DNA of 48,632 nt from an uncultured Alphaproteobacteria bacterium. Its GTDB lineage: Bacteria > Pseudomonadota > Alphaproteobacteria > HIMB59 > GCA-002718135. Numbering within the stretch: the stretch's first letter is position 1; each line of letters opens with the position of its first letter. Position numbers and translations under genes: made by a program. Positions 46,805-48,632 of this stretch are shown here, one piece after another. Below the pieces are notes generated by a model, which saw only the letters and a list, made by a program, of their open reading frames with translations, was not told the origin of the DNA and searched no databases. The DNA lies in the NCBI GenBank assembly GCA_902553945.1, contig CACDMT010000005.1, forward strand, positions 1-48,632. The letters are read 5' to 3'.

Positions 46805-47848
46805 ATGAATAAAACCACACTTGGAATTATTGGTGGTGGACAATTAGGGAGTTTCTTAGCAGATGCAGCAAAAAAAATTGATGTAAAAACAGTTATTTTA
46901 AGTGATGATCCTGATGCACCTGGAAAACACTTCTCTACAAAATTTATCTATGGTGAATATGATGATAAAGTAACTATCAATAATTTTATTAACGAAGTTG
47001 ATCTTGTAACATATGAATTTGAAAATATTCCATTTACAATATTAAAAAAAATTAATGAAAAGAAAGAAGTTTTACCAAAACCAGAAATAAATAAACTTAT
47101 TCAACATCGAAAAACAGAAAAAAATTTTCTTAATGAAAATAATATAATAACAACAAAATATGTAACTATTAAAAATGAAAAGGATTTAAATGATAATACT
47201 AACTTACTACCGGGACTACTAAAAACTACGACATTAGGATATGACGGTAAAGGTCAGTATAAATTAGAGAGTTTGGAAGATTTAAATAGTGAGATTGATT
47301 TTTCAAAAGAATATATATTAGAAAAACTGATTAATATCAAAAAGGAAATTTCTGTTGTTGTTACTCGGTATGAAAAAAATAATTATGAGATCTATGAACC
47401 AATAGAAAATGTTCATGAAGATCAAATTCTAAAATATTCAGTAATACCAAGTAACATTTCTGAAGACATATTAAAAAAAACTATGAAGTGGGCAAAAAAA
47501 GTCGCAGAAAAGTTAGATTATATAGGAACATTATGTGTAGAATTTTTTATTGATGAAGATGACAATTTATATGCAAATGAAGTTGCTCCCCGAGTACACA
47601 ATTCTGGACATCTTACAATGAACTCACACAACATCAGTCAATTTGAAAATCATGTACGAGCAGTATGTGGATTAGAAAGAATTGAAACAAAAAAAATATA
47701 TAACGCAAAAATGATTAATTTAATTGGTGATGATATTACGCTTTATCGAAATAAAACATTTAATGATAATGAATTTTTTTATGACTATTTAAAAAAAGAA
47801 ATTAAAAATAAAAGAAAAATGGGTCATATAACTATTATTGAAAAATAA
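46805..47848 (+). CDS. purK: N5-carboxyaminoimidazole ribonucleotide synthetase
   Basis: This 347-residue ATP-grasp enzyme carboxylates AIR with bicarbonate and feeds PurE. It begins TLGIIGGGQLGSFLADAA and contains VTYEFENIPF, LLKTTTLGYDGKGQYKL (ATP-binding loop), YILEKLINIKKEISVVVTR, and CVEFFIDEDDNLYANEVAPRVHNSGHLTMN with the metal-binding acidic residues and His. It converges with purC with a one-base gap. Confidence 0.96.
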   Translation: MNKTTLGIIGGGQLGSFLADAAKKIDVKTVILSDDPDAPGKHFSTKFIYGEYDDKVTINNFINEVDLVTYEFENIPFTILKKINEKKEVLPKPEINKLIQHRKTEKNFLNENNIITTKYVTIKNEKDLNDNTNLLPGLLKTTTLGYDGKGQYKLESLEDLNSEIDFSKEYILEKLINIKKEISVVVTRYEKNNYEIYEPIENVHEDQILKYSVIPSNISEDILKKTMKWAKKVAEKLDYIGTLCVEFFIDEDDNLYANEVAPRVHNSGHLTMNSHNISQFENHVRAVCGLERIETKKIYNAKMINLIGDDITLYRNKTFNDNEFFYDYLKKEIKNKRKMGHITIIEK

Positions 47849-47849
47849 T

Positions 47850-48632
47850 TTACGAACTCACATTAAATTGATCAGTTAACTGGGTTACAAGTTGATATTT
47901 GTTAGCAACATTAACCAACTCCTCTCCCTCACGAAAAGATTGTTTATCTAATTGTTTATTTGGATTACCACCAGGCCATATCCGCCAACTATCATTATCA
48001 ACTACATCAGATAAAACTAGAGAATTATCTAATACTTTAAAACCAAGCTCAAACTTAATATCTACTAAATGTATAGGGCCATCAATTGTCTTAATATTTT
48101 TCCATTTTTCTTCAATAAACTTGAAGCTTGGAAGAATAATTTCATTTAATGCTATTTCAAGTTTTTCATCAGATAATAATTTTTTTGTTTTCATCAAACT
48201 ATTTCCAGTAATAGGTTTTTTGGCTGAAAATAATTCCCACTCCTCTCCTGTTTTCACAAAAGGATCAGTAAATACACCCTCTTCCCATTTGCCATCTTTT
48301 AAAAATTGTCTTCTAGCTTCACCTTCTTCCATTTGAACAGGTTCTGCAACATGCGGAGGCATTACAACAGCTTCTTTGTGAAATATTTCCCAAACTAAAT
48401 TTTTAAATTGATGAGGATTGACAACATCTTTAAAAAATTTTTTATTTCTACTTAAGTAACTTCCCCAAGCATAACGTCTAACTACAAATTCTAAAGGAAG
48501 CATATTACAGTTATAACTTAAAAGACTATTCGGAGAATCTTGCTCAATAAATGATGTTGCAATACCTGCATGAGATAGCATAATAAATACATTACTTGTT
48601 TGTTTTGTCTTTTGAATGCCAATATCTTTAAT
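47850..48632 (-). CDS. purC: SAICAR synthetase (5' end beyond the window)
   Basis: This enzyme joins CAIR and aspartate to form SAICAR. The frame is open up to the window edge: 17 codons upstream of the first internal ATG (48579-48581) read IKDIGIQKTKQTSNVFI and belong to the protein. The gene is therefore truncated by the window, not intact from that ATG. Conserved segments are CNMLPLEFVVRRYAWGSYLSRN, DPFVKTGEEWELFSAKKP, HLVDIKFELGF and LVLSDVVDNDSWRIWPGG. The sequence looks closer to the long PAICS-like group than to the short E. coli form. Confidence 0.93.
   Translation of the reverse strand: MKDIGIQKTKQTSNVFIMLSHAGIATSFIEQDSPNSLLSYNCNMLPLEFVVRRYAWGSYLSRNKKFFKDVVNPHQFKNLVWEIFHKEAVVMPPHVAEPVQMEEGEARRQFLKDGKWEEGVFTDPFVKTGEEWELFSAKKPITGNSLMKTKKLLSDEKLEIALNEIILPSFKFIEEKWKNIKTIDGPIHLVDIKFELGFKVLDNSLVLSDVVDNDSWRIWPGGNPNKQLDKQSFREGEELVNVANKYQLVTQLTDQFNVSS

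Noticed and set aside
46366-46818. A 150-residue minus-strand frame opposite purE
   Set aside because: It lies entirely antisense to the strongly conserved purE and overlaps the purK start; composition is that of a shadow frame.
47899-48336. A 145-residue plus-strand frame inside purC
   Set aside because: It is antisense to conserved purC motifs, with no signal, domain or ribosome binding site.

Overview
The window is about 48.6 kb of very AT-rich, densely packed bacterial DNA. Genes abut or overlap by 1 to 26 bases, and there is no rRNA, transposase, integrase or CRISPR. The gene set is alphaproteobacterial: a CcrM-type GANTC methyltransferase, a CIRCE-controlled groESL, heterotetrameric sarcosine oxidase, the order TPR/ispE - uracil-DNA glycosylase - lytic transglycosylase - moaB - rnhB, and argD-argF. 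The low GC, streamlining and methylated-osmolyte catabolism suggest a marine planktonic lineage of the SAR11/HIMB59 type. That placement is inference; there is no rRNA here to confirm it.

Layout. 1-5.75 kb: the tail of formate-tetrahydrofolate ligase, then soxBDAG (sarcosine oxidase), then a secreted thermonuclease. 5.75-7.3 kb (-): a coiled-coil membrane protein and a PlsC-like acyltransferase. 7.4-13.2 kb (-): an operon reading dimethylglycine (or sarcosine) dehydrogenase, etfB, etfA, ETF-ubiquinone oxidoreductase. 13.2-15.2 kb: a DsbA-like protein and, convergent to it, a DmdA/GcvT-family folate-dependent demethylase. These genes would take methyl groups from dimethylglycine, sarcosine and possibly DMSP onto tetrahydrofolate or to formate, passing electrons to ubiquinone through ETF.

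15.4-24.8 kb: an OmpA-type lipoprotein, apaG, a TrkH K+ transporter, a conserved lipoprotein, argF, argD, an ABC-2 permease, recX, an AI-2E transporter, an MscS channel and a glutathione peroxidase. 24.8-26.9 kb: groEL and groES with a perfect CIRCE operator. 27-31 kb: an S49 peptidase, a family 61 glycosyltransferase, tRNA-Arg(ACG), an SH3 protein, an FkbM methyltransferase and tRNA-Gln(TTG), with a tRNA-like relic between the tRNAs. 31-38.4 kb: small membrane and TPR proteins, ispE, a cysteine-free family 4-like uracil-DNA glycosylase, a lytic transglycosylase, moaB and rnhB. 38.5-42.6 kb: a secreted zincin-like protein, ccrM with a dense GANTC cluster at its promoter and start, a MATE exporter and a GNAT-like protein. 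45.1-48.6 kb: purine genes, namely a CBS-less guaB, purE, purK and convergent purC, which runs off the right edge.

The least ordinary part is 42.6-45.0 kb on the minus strand. It is a tight three-gene set: a stand-alone inverse-autotransporter (intimin/invasin-type) beta-barrel with no passenger, an eight-cysteine secreted protein of atypical composition, and a secreted MORN-repeat protein whose open frame has no ATG, GTG or TTG start. The last gene is easy to miss in automated annotation. I propose the three as a candidate undescribed cell-surface module.
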